A DNA stretch of 64,000 bases, taken from JANQRA01 sp035550735. Lineage in GTDB: Bacteria > Actinomycetota > Acidimicrobiia > Spongiisociales > ZC4RG35. The translations under genes and the position numbers were made by a program. Position 1 is the stretch's first letter. Every line of letters begins with the position of its first letter. Location: positions 10,545 to 74,544 of the forward strand of contig DASZOM010000001.1 in assembly GCA_035550735.1 (NCBI GenBank). Direction: 5' to 3'. Below the pieces are notes generated by a model that saw nothing but the letters and a program-made list of their open reading frames with translations, made no database searches and was not told the origin of the DNA. Below, in pieces: positions 16,694 to 24,154 of this stretch.

Positions 16694-17263
16694 TCAGCGA
16701 GCTTCCGTCAACTCGGTCAGGGCCCTCGGGTCGGCGACCAGAGCCTCCATGTCCAACACGGCCCACAACGACCGCAGGTTTCGGTAGAGACCGTGCCAGT
16801 CGAGCCCATACCCGACGAGGAACTCGTCTCCGACCTCGAATCCCCGATACTCGATGGGGACCTCGGTGACACGACGTCTCGACTTGTCCAGGAGCGCGGC
16901 AGTCGACACCGAGGCCGCACCCCGGTCCATGATCATCCGCCGGAGCACGGTGAGGGTCAGCCCGGTGTCGATCACGTCTTCGACGAGGACCACGTTGCGA
17001 TCGAAGAGCGGGGTCGAGGTGTCGAGGGTGATTCGGATGCGCCCGCTCTCACCGAACCGGTTGAGCCCGAAGAAGTCGACCTCGGCTCCGATGGGGACCG
17101 AGCGGACCAGGTCAGCGCCAAACGGCACGGAGCCGGTCAGCACCACGATGAACAAGGGCTCGCGCCCCTCGTAGTCGTCGGCGATCGCCGCCCCGAGCTC
17201 GGCGACACGGGAGAGGATCTCCTCCTCCGTGAGCACCTGGGTCGCCAGGGCCGGCTCAGCCAT
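16694..17263 (-). CDS. hpt: Hypoxanthine phosphoribosyltransferase
   Basis: This purine-salvage enzyme forms IMP or GMP from hypoxanthine or guanine and PRPP. The 189-residue protein carries the PRPP loop 'VVLVEDVIDTGLTL', an early 'VLTGSVPFGADLVR' segment (the PPi loop) and 'EFLVGYGLDWHGLYRNL', the Hpt C-terminal active-site hood. It overlaps the carboxypeptidase gene by eight bases. It sits inside what is otherwise the FtsR-DUF151 pair of the actinobacterial cluster. Confidence 0.95.
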   Translation of the reverse strand: MAEPALATQVLTEEEILSRVAELGAAIADDYEGREPLFIVVLTGSVPFGADLVRSVPIGAEVDFFGLNRFGESGRIRITLDTSTPLFDRNVVLVEDVIDTGLTLTVLRRMIMDRGAASVSTAALLDKSRRRVTEVPIEYRGFEVGDEFLVGYGLDWHGLYRNLRSLWAVLDMEALVADPRALTELTEAR

Positions 17264-18389
17264 CGAGAGAGCCGGTGACGAGACCCAGCCAGTAGGTGAG
17301 GGTGTTCAGGAAGGAGCGTGGCGCCGGATCGGGGCGTCGAATGATGTCGATGACCGGTGGAGGCTCGGGTATCGGCTCTCCACCCGGTGGCGCCGGCGTG
17401 TCGGAGACGATGCCCTGGGAGGCGACATGGAGATAGCTCTCGATCCGGGCCTCGGCCTCGAGGGGTGAGCCGTTGATACGGTCGGCGGCCACGTAGGGCA
17501 CTCCCGCCGACAGCGTCCCGTTGATGCGGAGATCGTCGAAACCCCACTCGAAAAGGGTGATCGCGTCGGCGAAGTGGGCCCGCCTCCCCACCGAGTTGAA
17601 CACCACCACATAGAGCCGACGGCCGTTCCGCTCGGCCGCACCCACGTAGGTCAGCCCCGCGTTGGGTGTCTCCCCCGTCTTAACCCCGATCGACCCCTCG
17701 TAGGAGTTGAGTATCCGATTGGTGTTGGTGGCGGTTCGCTGGCTGCCCGTCGGGCTGTCGGGGAAGACCATGACCCGGGATCGGGCGATCTCCTCGAACT
17801 CCGGGATCTCCATCGCCACCCGGGCCAGGGCCAGCATGTCACGCGGCGAGGAGTAGTGGCCTTGCTCGTCGAGGCCGTGCGGGTTGGCGAACCTGGTGTT
17901 TGTCATGCCCAACTCGGCGGCGCGCTGGTTCATAAGGGCCACGAACCCGTCGATCGACCCCCCGATGTGCTCGGCGATGGCTGCGGCGGCGTCGTTGCCC
18001 GACCGGATCAACGCCGCTCGCACCAACGCCCGGAGCTCGACTGTCTCCCCGGCGACCAAGCCGATCTCCTGGCCACCGGTGCCCGCTGCCTCCTCTGAGA
18101 TGGTCACCTTGTCGTCGGGATGACCCCTCTCCAAGGCGAGCAGAACGGTCATGATCTTGGTTATCGAAGCCATCGGCCTCGAGTTGTCGGCGTCCCACTC
18201 CGCGAGCACGATGTCGCTCGACTCGTCGAAGATGATCCAGCTGGATGCCGTCACCGGTGGCGGGTCGTCGTCGATGGGGAACCCGTCCTCTCCGCGGAGT
18301 GGGAAGACCAGAGGCGAGGCCACAGCCTGGAGCGCGGTCGCAACCACGAGTGTGGCCGCGAGAACGGCCGTTCTCGACACGAATCTCAT
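17256..18389 (-). CDS. D-alanyl-D-alanine carboxypeptidase (DacA/DacF-type PBP)
   Basis: This 377-residue exported serine peptidase trims the terminal D-Ala from peptidoglycan stem peptides. It has an N-terminal signal sequence (residues 1-25) and the three active-site motifs Ser75-x-x-Lys78 ('MASITK'), Ser130-Gly-Asn132 ('RSGND') and 'KTG' ('VKTGETPNAG'). The proline-rich C-terminal region and terminal hydrophobic stretch may contact the membrane. It is coupled to the upstream MerR gene by an ATGA overlap at 18386-18389. Cell-wall function next to an FtsR-like regulator may reflect growth control, which is inference. Confidence 0.94.
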   Translation of the reverse strand: MRFVSRTAVLAATLVVATALQAVASPLVFPLRGEDGFPIDDDPPPVTASSWIIFDESSDIVLAEWDADNSRPMASITKIMTVLLALERGHPDDKVTISEEAAGTGGQEIGLVAGETVELRALVRAALIRSGNDAAAAIAEHIGGSIDGFVALMNQRAAELGMTNTRFANPHGLDEQGHYSSPRDMLALARVAMEIPEFEEIARSRVMVFPDSPTGSQRTATNTNRILNSYEGSIGVKTGETPNAGLTYVGAAERNGRRLYVVVFNSVGRRAHFADAITLFEWGFDDLRINGTLSAGVPYVAADRINGSPLEAEARIESYLHVASQGIVSDTPAPPGGEPIPEPPPVIDIIRRPDPAPRSFLNTLTYWLGLVTGSLDG

Positions 18390-19060
18390 GTGTTCAGGTG
18401 TTGCCGCAGCTCGGATGCGAGTAACGCCCGGTGCATCGCCTGCACCGAATCGCTGGTGGACTCGAGCACATCCCTGGCGCGGGTCTTCGCCTCAGCGTTC
18501 GACGCCTTGAGCAAAGGCGCCACTAGTTGCTTCAAAAGGTCGGCCTCCCGCTCCGACGAGAGCTTCACGGTCCTGAGGTGACGCGCCTCGAGACCCTGGT
18601 CCATGAGCCGCTTCGCCTCCATCGCCACGATCCCGGCCTCGGGGGAAAACACCACCGAGTCCTCGATCGGGCGGATCAAGCCTATGTCGATCAGAGCCTC
18701 TAGCTGATCTTCTTCGAGCCTGGACCTCTTGAGCAGCTCGGCGCGGTCGAGAGGCTCCCCACCGTCTTCGAGTGTGTGAGTCTCCAGAGGGGCCACGCCG
18801 TAGGCATCCTCGCCGCGCTCCCACAGTGTGAGCTTCGACTTGATCACCTTGAGGGGGAGGAAGTGGTCGCGCTGCTGTTGCAGGATGAAGCGGAGTCGAG
18901 CGACGTCGGTGCCGTCGAACTGGCGGTAGCCGCTGTTCGACCGGTCGGGGTCGATCAGCCCCTGGCTCTCCAGGAAGCGGATCTTGGACACCGAGACATC
19001 GGGGAAATCGTCCCGGAGGAGGTTGATGACCTCGCCTATCGAGAGCTGGCCGTCACCCAT
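18386..19060 (-). CDS. ftsR: MerR family regulator, FtsR-like
   Basis: From the ATG at 19060 the protein has 224 residues; the longer open frame upstream runs through the FHA gene and is rejected. The N-terminal MerR domain reads 'LSIGEVINLLRDDFPDVSVSKIRFLESQGLI' with 'RSNSGYRQFDGTDVARLRFIL'. The C-terminal part is helical and Arg/Glu-rich ('AKTRARDVLESTSDSVQAMH'). Position next to an FHA protein and gcvH matches Rv1828, the orthologue of the corynebacterial FtsR, which activates ftsZ. The symbol is therefore assigned by sequence plus synteny. It overlaps the FHA gene by eight bases. Confidence 0.88.
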   Translation of the reverse strand: MGDGQLSIGEVINLLRDDFPDVSVSKIRFLESQGLIDPDRSNSGYRQFDGTDVARLRFILQQQRDHFLPLKVIKSKLTLWERGEDAYGVAPLETHTLEDGGEPLDRAELLKRSRLEEDQLEALIDIGLIRPIEDSVVFSPEAGIVAMEAKRLMDQGLEARHLRTVKLSSEREADLLKQLVAPLLKASNAEAKTRARDVLESTSDSVQAMHRALLASELRQHLNT

Positions 19061-19493
19061 CGCCGTGGGCCACGACGAAGTGGAAACGTCCCACCAACAC
19101 CTCATCGCCGGCGTCGAGCGTGGCACTGTCGACCCGCTCGTCGTTGACATACGTCCCGTTGGTGGACCCACTGTCCTCGACGGTCAGGGTGCTTCCCTTG
19201 GTCACGAAGCGGCAGTGATGCCGGGAGACCGTCACGTCGTTGAGAAAGATGTCGCTCTCGGGGTGCCGACCCACGGTGGTGTTTCCCTCCCGCAGGACGA
19301 AGGTCATGCCGGTGCGCGGGCCCTTCTCCACCACGATCGCAAACCCGGACAGACCCTCGACGTTGGCGGCCTCGTCGGCGCTGAGTGGATGCTCGGCCCG
19401 GTCGGCAATCGGCACGTAGACGACTGTCGGGTCTGTTTCGACCTCAACCTCAGGGTTGGGCTCTTCGGGGGCTCCCGTCCCGGGATCGCTCAT
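19053..19493 (-). CDS. FHA-domain protein, GarA/OdhI-like
   Basis: The 146-residue protein begins at the ATG at 19493. The N-terminal 50 residues are acidic and flexible. The C-terminal FHA domain (about 55-140) has the phosphothreonine-binding signature 'VGRHPESDIFLNDVTVSRHH' and 'GSTNGTYVN'. In Mycobacterium, GarA at this locus inhibits 2-oxoglutarate metabolism after phosphorylation by PknB/PknG at an N-terminal ETT motif. Here that segment reads 'VETDPTVVY', so a single Thr replaces the TT pair. The regulatory switch may therefore differ. The gene is adjacent to gcvH and the FtsR-like gene. Confidence 0.9.
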   Translation of the reverse strand: MSDPGTGAPEEPNPEVEVETDPTVVYVPIADRAEHPLSADEAANVEGLSGFAIVVEKGPRTGMTFVLREGNTTVGRHPESDIFLNDVTVSRHHCRFVTKGSTLTVEDSGSTNGTYVNDERVDSATLDAGDEVLVGRFHFVVAHGDG

Positions 19494-19534
19494 CCGGGTG
19501 GATGATAGGGAGGTCGGCGTCCTCCGGGGATCAC

Positions 19535-19915
19535 CTACTCGGTGAGATCGACGTAGCCGGCGGCGTCGAGGAGGCCCTCCGTGCTGAACTCGCCACTCAA
19601 GTCGAGCTCTATCAGCCATCCGTCGTCGTAGGGGCTGGAATTGACCAGTTCGGGTGAGGCGGCCACCGTCTGATTGGCGGCGGCGACGGTGCCCGGGAAT
19701 GGGGCGTAGACCTCGCCGACCGACTTGGTGCTCTCGATCTCGGCCACCAGGTCGTCCTTGGCCACCTCCCTGCCGACCTCCGGCAACTCGACATAGACGA
19801 CGTCACCCAGTTGGTCCTGGGCATAGTCGGTGATCCCGATGCGAACCCTGGTGTCGCTCACCCTCCTGATCCACTCGTGCTCATGGGTGTACAACAGGTC
19901 TTCGGGTGTGTTCAT
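19535..19915 (-). CDS. gcvH: Glycine cleavage system H protein
   Basis: This 126-residue lipoyl carrier shuttles the aminomethyl group between GcvP, GcvT and GcvL. The lipoylated residue is Lys64 in 'ESTKSVGEV', at the same position as in characterised H proteins. 'YTHEHEWIR' at the N terminus and 'GITDYAQDQLGDVVYVELP' are family hallmarks. It is coupled to pgsA by an ATGA overlap (19912-19915). gcvT is nearby on the same strand but in a different operon. Confidence 0.96.
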   Translation of the reverse strand: MNTPEDLLYTHEHEWIRRVSDTRVRIGITDYAQDQLGDVVYVELPEVGREVAKDDLVAEIESTKSVGEVYAPFPGTVAAANQTVAASPELVNSSPYDDGWLIELDLSGEFSTEGLLDAAGYVDLTE

Positions 19916-20511
19916 GCACTCTCCTGGGAGGTGGGCGAGGACTTTAACCCGGCGAGGATTCGCCGAGCGTCACCGGTGTACTGCACTGCCACCAGCCAAT
20001 AGAGAACGAGGCCCACGAGACCCGCCATCCATGCCAGCGGGAGGAGGATCACTTCCAGGAACGGGATCGCCACCATGTAGAACCAGCCGATCGACGAGTA
20101 CACGACGAAGGTCGCCAACTTGCCGAGTCGGCGCACCTCGAGTGGCTTGCTCCCCCGGCCGGCCAGGGTCAATGTGATCACGGCCATGTAGGCCTCGCGG
20201 ACGATCAGGGCCCAGCCGATGAGAGGCGGGACTATGTCCGCGATCAGCCCCACCACGATGGCGGACGCGATCATGAGACGATCCGCCACCGGGTCGAGCG
20301 CCTTGCCGAGCCGGGTCACCTGGCCGAGCCGACGGGCGAGGAAGCCGTCGAGCCAGTCGGTGCAGGCAACGATCACGTACACGATCGTGGCAGTGCCCAC
20401 CGCATCCTCGCCAAGGACGAGCCACCAGAAGTAGGGCACGGCGGCGAGCCTGATGAAAGAGATGACGTTGGGGACGGTCACGATGCGACCGGAGACCGCC
20501 TCTTCGCTCAC
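19912..20511 (-). CDS. pgsA: CDP-alcohol phosphatidyltransferase (phosphatidylglycerophosphate synthase-like)
   Basis: This integral membrane enzyme transfers a phosphatidyl group from CDP-diacylglycerol to an alcohol, probably glycerol 3-phosphate. The complete catalytic signature DGxxARx8GxxxDxxxD is present in 'DWLDGFLARR...GKALDPVAD'. Several hydrophobic helices follow. The longest frame starts at 20610 inside the neighbouring gene. I prefer the GTG at 20511, which gives 199 residues, the usual length, and starts 17 bases after the preceding stop. Phosphatidylinositol-phosphate synthase is the main alternative. Confidence 0.88.
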   Translation of the reverse strand: MSEEAVSGRIVTVPNVISFIRLAAVPYFWWLVLGEDAVGTATIVYVIVACTDWLDGFLARRLGQVTRLGKALDPVADRLMIASAIVVGLIADIVPPLIGWALIVREAYMAVITLTLAGRGSKPLEVRRLGKLATFVVYSSIGWFYMVAIPFLEVILLPLAWMAGLVGLVLYWLVAVQYTGDARRILAGLKSSPTSQESA

Positions 20512-20527
20512 TTGCCGAGAGTAGTGC

Positions 20528-22327
20528 TCAGCCTTTCGGCCGGACGCTCTGGATGGCCCCGAGACGTGCCTGGATACCGCCCAGACCGGTGTCGGTTGCA
20601 TACCAGACACGGTCCGATCGATATGCCTCCGTGATCACGCTCGTGTAGAGAGGCAGATATGGGAGATCCGCGGCCAGTATCTCCTCCATGTCCTGGAGCG
20701 CCGCCTCCGCCGCCTCCTCCGTGAATGCGCCTTCATAGGCCGCGAGCGACTCGGCGAAGGCGTCGCTGGAGTAGCCGGTGTTGTTCATCGCGCCATTGCC
20801 GGCGAAGAACGGGCGGTAGTAGGCGGGAAGAGCCGGGTTGCCCAGCGTCCAGCCCAGCAGGTACATGTCGTACTGGAAGGTCCCATCCTCGGAAGAGGTG
20901 AACACGAGGTCGACAACCGAGTCGAAGTCGGTCTCCACGGGACGGGCGTCGAACCCGAGCGCATCGAGGGTCGCCGCGATCGTGGCGACGTACTCGGGCC
21001 GGGCCGGGTCGTAGGCGTCTCCGGGGGTGAGGATGGTGAGGGGCTGGGGTGCGATCCCTCCGATGGTCAGCCCGGTGCCGGCCACCAACTCGCCCTCGTC
21101 GGAGATGGCCGGCTCGGATTGCCAGGCATACCCGGCAGTCTTCAGCGCCGCCAACGCCTTGTCGAGACGTTGCACCAGATCTCCGGTGTACCTCTCCTGA
21201 TTGTCGGCTGCCGTCTCAGGATCGAACCACTGGGCGTTGGCTCCAGGGACCATGGTCCAGGCGGCGGCGCCGGTCTGCGGAATGCTCTCCGCCAAGCCGT
21301 CCCGATCGACCAGCAGCGCCAACGCGGTGCGGAACGCCTGATCTGACATCGGTGCCCGCTTCAGGTTGAAGCCGAGATACCTGATCCCGTTGGCAGGGCT
21401 CGAGACCACCTCCACAGAAGGGTCGGCCACCGCGCCGAGTTGCTCGGCGGTCAGTCCCTTGGGAGTCAGCACGGTGTCGATCTCCCCGTCGGCCAGTGCC
21501 GCCAGGGCTGCGGCCTCGTCGGGGTAGACGTGATACTCGACGGTGTCGGGAGCGCTCGATCCGGGGTATCCCGGGTTGGCGTTGCTGACGATGAGCCCGT
21601 CGGACGCGGCGGCGACGACGAGCGGGCCACCGCTGACGTCATCGGTTCCCGTGGCGTCGTACAGCGCCTCGGCGTCCCCTTCGGCGACCTCGTCCGACCA
21701 GACGTGCTCGGCCATCACCGGGGCGAGCCCGACGCCGTACGGCCAGACACTCAGGTTGGGACGTCTGGTGAACTCGATTCGCAGCAGATGCTCGGAATCG
21801 GCATGCATCGACTCGATCTCAGCCGGGTAGGCCTCGGCCCAACTCCCCTTCAACCCGAGCCCGCGCACCGTCTCGAAGGTGAATACGAAGTCGTCGGCAG
21901 TGACCCGCTCACCGTCGCTCCAGCGGAAGTCGGAGCTCAAGTGGACACGCACCCGCCATCCTTCGTCGTCCCAGGTAGGGCTGGCCTCACCGGTGGCCAG
22001 CTCGGGGGCGATCGATCCGGAGCCCGGCTCCAGCGAGAACAGGGCGGGCTTGGTCGGCCCCAGGATGTACGAGTTCCACGCCGTCGGCTCCGCGCCGTAA
22101 TACGCCCAGTAGTTCAGGGTGGAGACGCCCGAGAGAACACCGATGCGGTGAACGAATGGCTCCGATTGCGTCGTCGTGGACGCACCATCCTCGATGGGAG
22201 TGCTCACGTCGTCGACGGCGATCTCGGCAGGCTCCGGCTGGACTGTCTCGATCTGCAGGATCCCGGCCACGGCCAATCCGAAGAGAACGACCGTCGCTCC
22301 GATTGTGCGCAGCGTGCGTGGGGTCAA
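20528..22327 (-). CDS. Family 5 extracellular solute-binding protein (peptide type), no permease nearby
   Basis: The 599-residue protein matches SBP_bac_5: 'PELATGEASPTWDDEGWRVRV', 'FRWSDGERVTADDFVFTFE', 'AFRTALALLVDRDGLAE' and a late segment 'EEILAADLPYLPLY'. Residues 8-27 form a hydrophobic signal or anchor segment, but no lipobox cysteine follows, so it is secreted or N-terminally anchored rather than a lipoprotein. The start is TTG at 22327, supported by GGGAGG five bases upstream. No oligopeptide permease or ATPase genes lie beside it, so its transporter partner must be elsewhere or it has another role. Confidence 0.9.
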   Translation of the reverse strand: MTPRTLRTIGATVVLFGLAVAGILQIETVQPEPAEIAVDDVSTPIEDGASTTTQSEPFVHRIGVLSGVSTLNYWAYYGAEPTAWNSYILGPTKPALFSLEPGSGSIAPELATGEASPTWDDEGWRVRVHLSSDFRWSDGERVTADDFVFTFETVRGLGLKGSWAEAYPAEIESMHADSEHLLRIEFTRRPNLSVWPYGVGLAPVMAEHVWSDEVAEGDAEALYDATGTDDVSGGPLVVAAASDGLIVSNANPGYPGSSAPDTVEYHVYPDEAAALAALADGEIDTVLTPKGLTAEQLGAVADPSVEVVSSPANGIRYLGFNLKRAPMSDQAFRTALALLVDRDGLAESIPQTGAAAWTMVPGANAQWFDPETAADNQERYTGDLVQRLDKALAALKTAGYAWQSEPAISDEGELVAGTGLTIGGIAPQPLTILTPGDAYDPARPEYVATIAATLDALGFDARPVETDFDSVVDLVFTSSEDGTFQYDMYLLGWTLGNPALPAYYRPFFAGNGAMNNTGYSSDAFAESLAAYEGAFTEEAAEAALQDMEEILAADLPYLPLYTSVITEAYRSDRVWYATDTGLGGIQARLGAIQSVRPKG

Positions 22328-22381
22328 GGAAACCTCCCACCGTGATGATCGGCGTCAGTCGGTGACGGCTTGACCCTTGAT

Positions 22382-23527
22382 CTAGAAGAGTGCCTGGATC
22401 CGCTCCAGGGCCGATCGCAACGTGGTCTCTCCCTTGCAGAATGCGAAACGGACCAGACCCGAACCGGCGCCGGGTGTCGTGTAGAACACGCTCGGTGGGA
22501 TGGCCGCCACTCCCCCATCGATGACCATCCGCCGGCAGAACTCCCGGTCGTCAGCGGCCTCCCGGTGCCCGGCCATCAGGAAATAGGTTCCCTCGGGGAG
22601 ATGGACCTCGAACCCGGCGGCGGCCAGACCCTCGGCGAGGAGGTCTCTCTTGTGGCGGTAGTCGTCACGCATCAGGTCGTAGAAGGAAGGCTCCGCCCCG
22701 AGGGCCGCCACCGCCCCGTGTTGCACCGGCGTGGGGGTGGTGAACGTGAGGAACTGGTGGGCCGCCCGGAGCCCGGCAGTGAGTGGGGCGGGCCCGATCG
22801 CCCATCCCAGCTTCCATCCGGTCAGCGAGAACGTCTTCCCCAGGGATGAGAGGGTGAGGGAGCGGTCCCACATCCCCTCGAAGGTCGCCAGCCTCCGGTG
22901 CGCGGTCCCGTAGGTCATCTCCTCGTAGACCTCGTCGCAGATGGCGATGACATCGTGCTCGACACAGAGCCTGGCGATGGCGGACAACTCTGCCTCGGAG
23001 AAGACCCTGCCGGTCGGGTTGTGGGGGTTGTTGACCAATATCGCCCTCGTCTTCCCGGTGAACGCCGCCGCCAGCTCGTCGGGGTCGAGGGCGAAGTCAG
23101 GTGGCCTCAGGGTCACGAAGCGGGGCACCGCCCCGGCCAGGGCCAGATCGGCCGGATATGCGTCGTAGTAGGGCTCGATCAGGATGACCTCGTCACCGGG
23201 ATCGACCAGGCCGAGGACACTCGCCGCGAGCGCCTCGGTGCACCCGGTGGTCACCGTGACCTCACTCCCCGGGTCCAGATCCCTTCCCAGCAGGGGGCCG
23301 TAGCGCTCGGCGATCGCCCGTCTCAACGCCGGGATGCCCTGACTCGGCGGGTATTGGTCGTGTCCGCCCTCCTTCATGGCGGCCGCCGCCGCCTCCTTGA
23401 CGAAGTCGGCGCCGTCCCAGTCGGGGAAGCCCTGACCGAGGTTGATCGCGTCGTGTTCCAGGGCCAGTTGGGTCATCTCGGTGAAGATGGTGACCCCGAA
23501 CGGTGCGAGACGATCCGACACTGACAT
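22382..23527 (-). CDS. PLP-dependent class I/II aminotransferase
   Basis: The 381-residue protein is a fold-type I aminotransferase. 'NLGQGFPDWDGADFV', 'QYPPSQGIPALRRAIAERYG', 'NNPHNPTGRVFS' (Asn contacting PLP), 'CDEVYEEMTYG' (Asp/Tyr) and the Schiff-base Lys in 'SLGKTFSLTGWKLGW' are all present. The overall pattern resembles the KAT/YbdL/DapC-like group (methionine, kynurenine or N-succinyl-diaminopimelate transaminases). The exact substrate is not decidable here. The start is the ATG at 23527, in preference to an upstream in-frame candidate at 23566. Confidence 0.92.
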   Translation of the reverse strand: MSVSDRLAPFGVTIFTEMTQLALEHDAINLGQGFPDWDGADFVKEAAAAAMKEGGHDQYPPSQGIPALRRAIAERYGPLLGRDLDPGSEVTVTTGCTEALAASVLGLVDPGDEVILIEPYYDAYPADLALAGAVPRFVTLRPPDFALDPDELAAAFTGKTRAILVNNPHNPTGRVFSEAELSAIARLCVEHDVIAICDEVYEEMTYGTAHRRLATFEGMWDRSLTLSSLGKTFSLTGWKLGWAIGPAPLTAGLRAAHQFLTFTTPTPVQHGAVAALGAEPSFYDLMRDDYRHKRDLLAEGLAAAGFEVHLPEGTYFLMAGHREAADDREFCRRMVIDGGVAAIPPSVFYTTPGAGSGLVRFAFCKGETTLRSALERIQALF

Positions 23528-23644
23528 CGGGCCCGAGGATAAGACTCGGCCTCCGTCCCCGGCCATTCCTTCGCCCTCAGTGAAAGGGCGTCACGCCCCG
23601 TAGTAGGGGGTTGCCCGGGGTTCCTGCCGGGTTAGCTTGAGTCA

Positions 23645-23682
23645 CGAGTCGGACCTCCCCCCGGTTTTCCCGGTCCGACTCG
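23645..23682. repeat. 11-bp perfect inverted repeat, 16-base spacer
   Basis: CGAGTCGGACC (23645-23655) is followed by GGTCCGACTCG (23672-23682). It lies in the 269-base gap between the aminotransferase start and the tRNA gene, the only gene-free stretch here of that size. It could form a stable hairpin in either RNA strand. A short C/T-rich spacer including TTTT sits in the loop rather than after the stem, so it is not a classical terminator. Confidence 0.5.
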
Positions 23683-23796
23683 AAGAGCGGGCTCTCGAAC
23701 GGGACGCATGCACTGGATTCGCCCCCTAACGCGGCGTCCCCAGCCCGCTCAGCCGATGCGGGAATGGGCTCGATTCCGTCTACCATCCATCCGACA

Positions 23797-23873
23797 CGGG
23801 CCGTGGCGCAGCTTGGTAGCGCGCGTGTCTGGGGGACACGAGGTCGTGGGTTCAAATCCCGCCGGCCCGACCA
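23797..23873 (+). tRNA. tRNA-Pro (anticodon GGG)
   Basis: All four arms fold. The acceptor stem is CGGGCCG/CGGCCCG with the C1-G72 pair typical of bacterial tRNA-Pro. The D stem is GCGC/GCGC. The anticodon stem is CGTGT/ACACG with loop CTGGGGG, giving anticodon GGG followed by G37. The T stem is GTGGG/CCCGC with loop TTCAAAT. The discriminator is A and a 3' CCA is encoded. Confidence 0.97.
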
Positions 23874-24019
23874 TCATTCCCCTCTGCTCGGGTCGACGAG
23901 CCGATTCGCCTGTGCAATTCGACACCACATCGGTCATTGGTTGCACAGTCGTCTCTGACAACGCTGTCCGCGTGCAGCGGTGAACCGGTCGTGTAAGCGA
24001 ATACACAAACGCCAGGTGA

Positions 24020-24154
24020 TCAGGTGATCTGCTGCCAGACCCAGACGACACCCTGGACGAGACGCCAGCCCAGATACAACACAACCAGCACCACCATCAG
24101 CTTGAAGCTGAACGGAGTCTTCAGGTCCTCCTGCTGCCGATCTGGCTCCGTCAT
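24020..24154 (-). CDS. 44-residue single-pass membrane peptide coupled to der
   Basis: The frame starts with ATG at 24154, overlapping the der stop as ATGA, and ends with TGA at 24020. Residues 1-17 are charged (MTEPDRQQEDLKTPFSFK) and residues 19-40 form one hydrophobic helix rich in Val, Leu and Trp. Such a clean amphipathic design right behind a coupled overlap argues for a real gene. I do not recognise a family. It is the last gene of the long minus-strand run. Confidence 0.65.
   Translation of the reverse strand: MTEPDRQQEDLKTPFSFKLMVVLVVLYLGWRLVQGVVWVWQQIT

Noticed and set aside
23574..23650. Possible further member of the AACCCCGGGTT repeat family (TTGCCCGGGGTTCCTGCCGG)
   Set aside because: Only a partial core match without the GGATATGGCG or CAAATCCGCTCA modules; in this GC context it may be chance.
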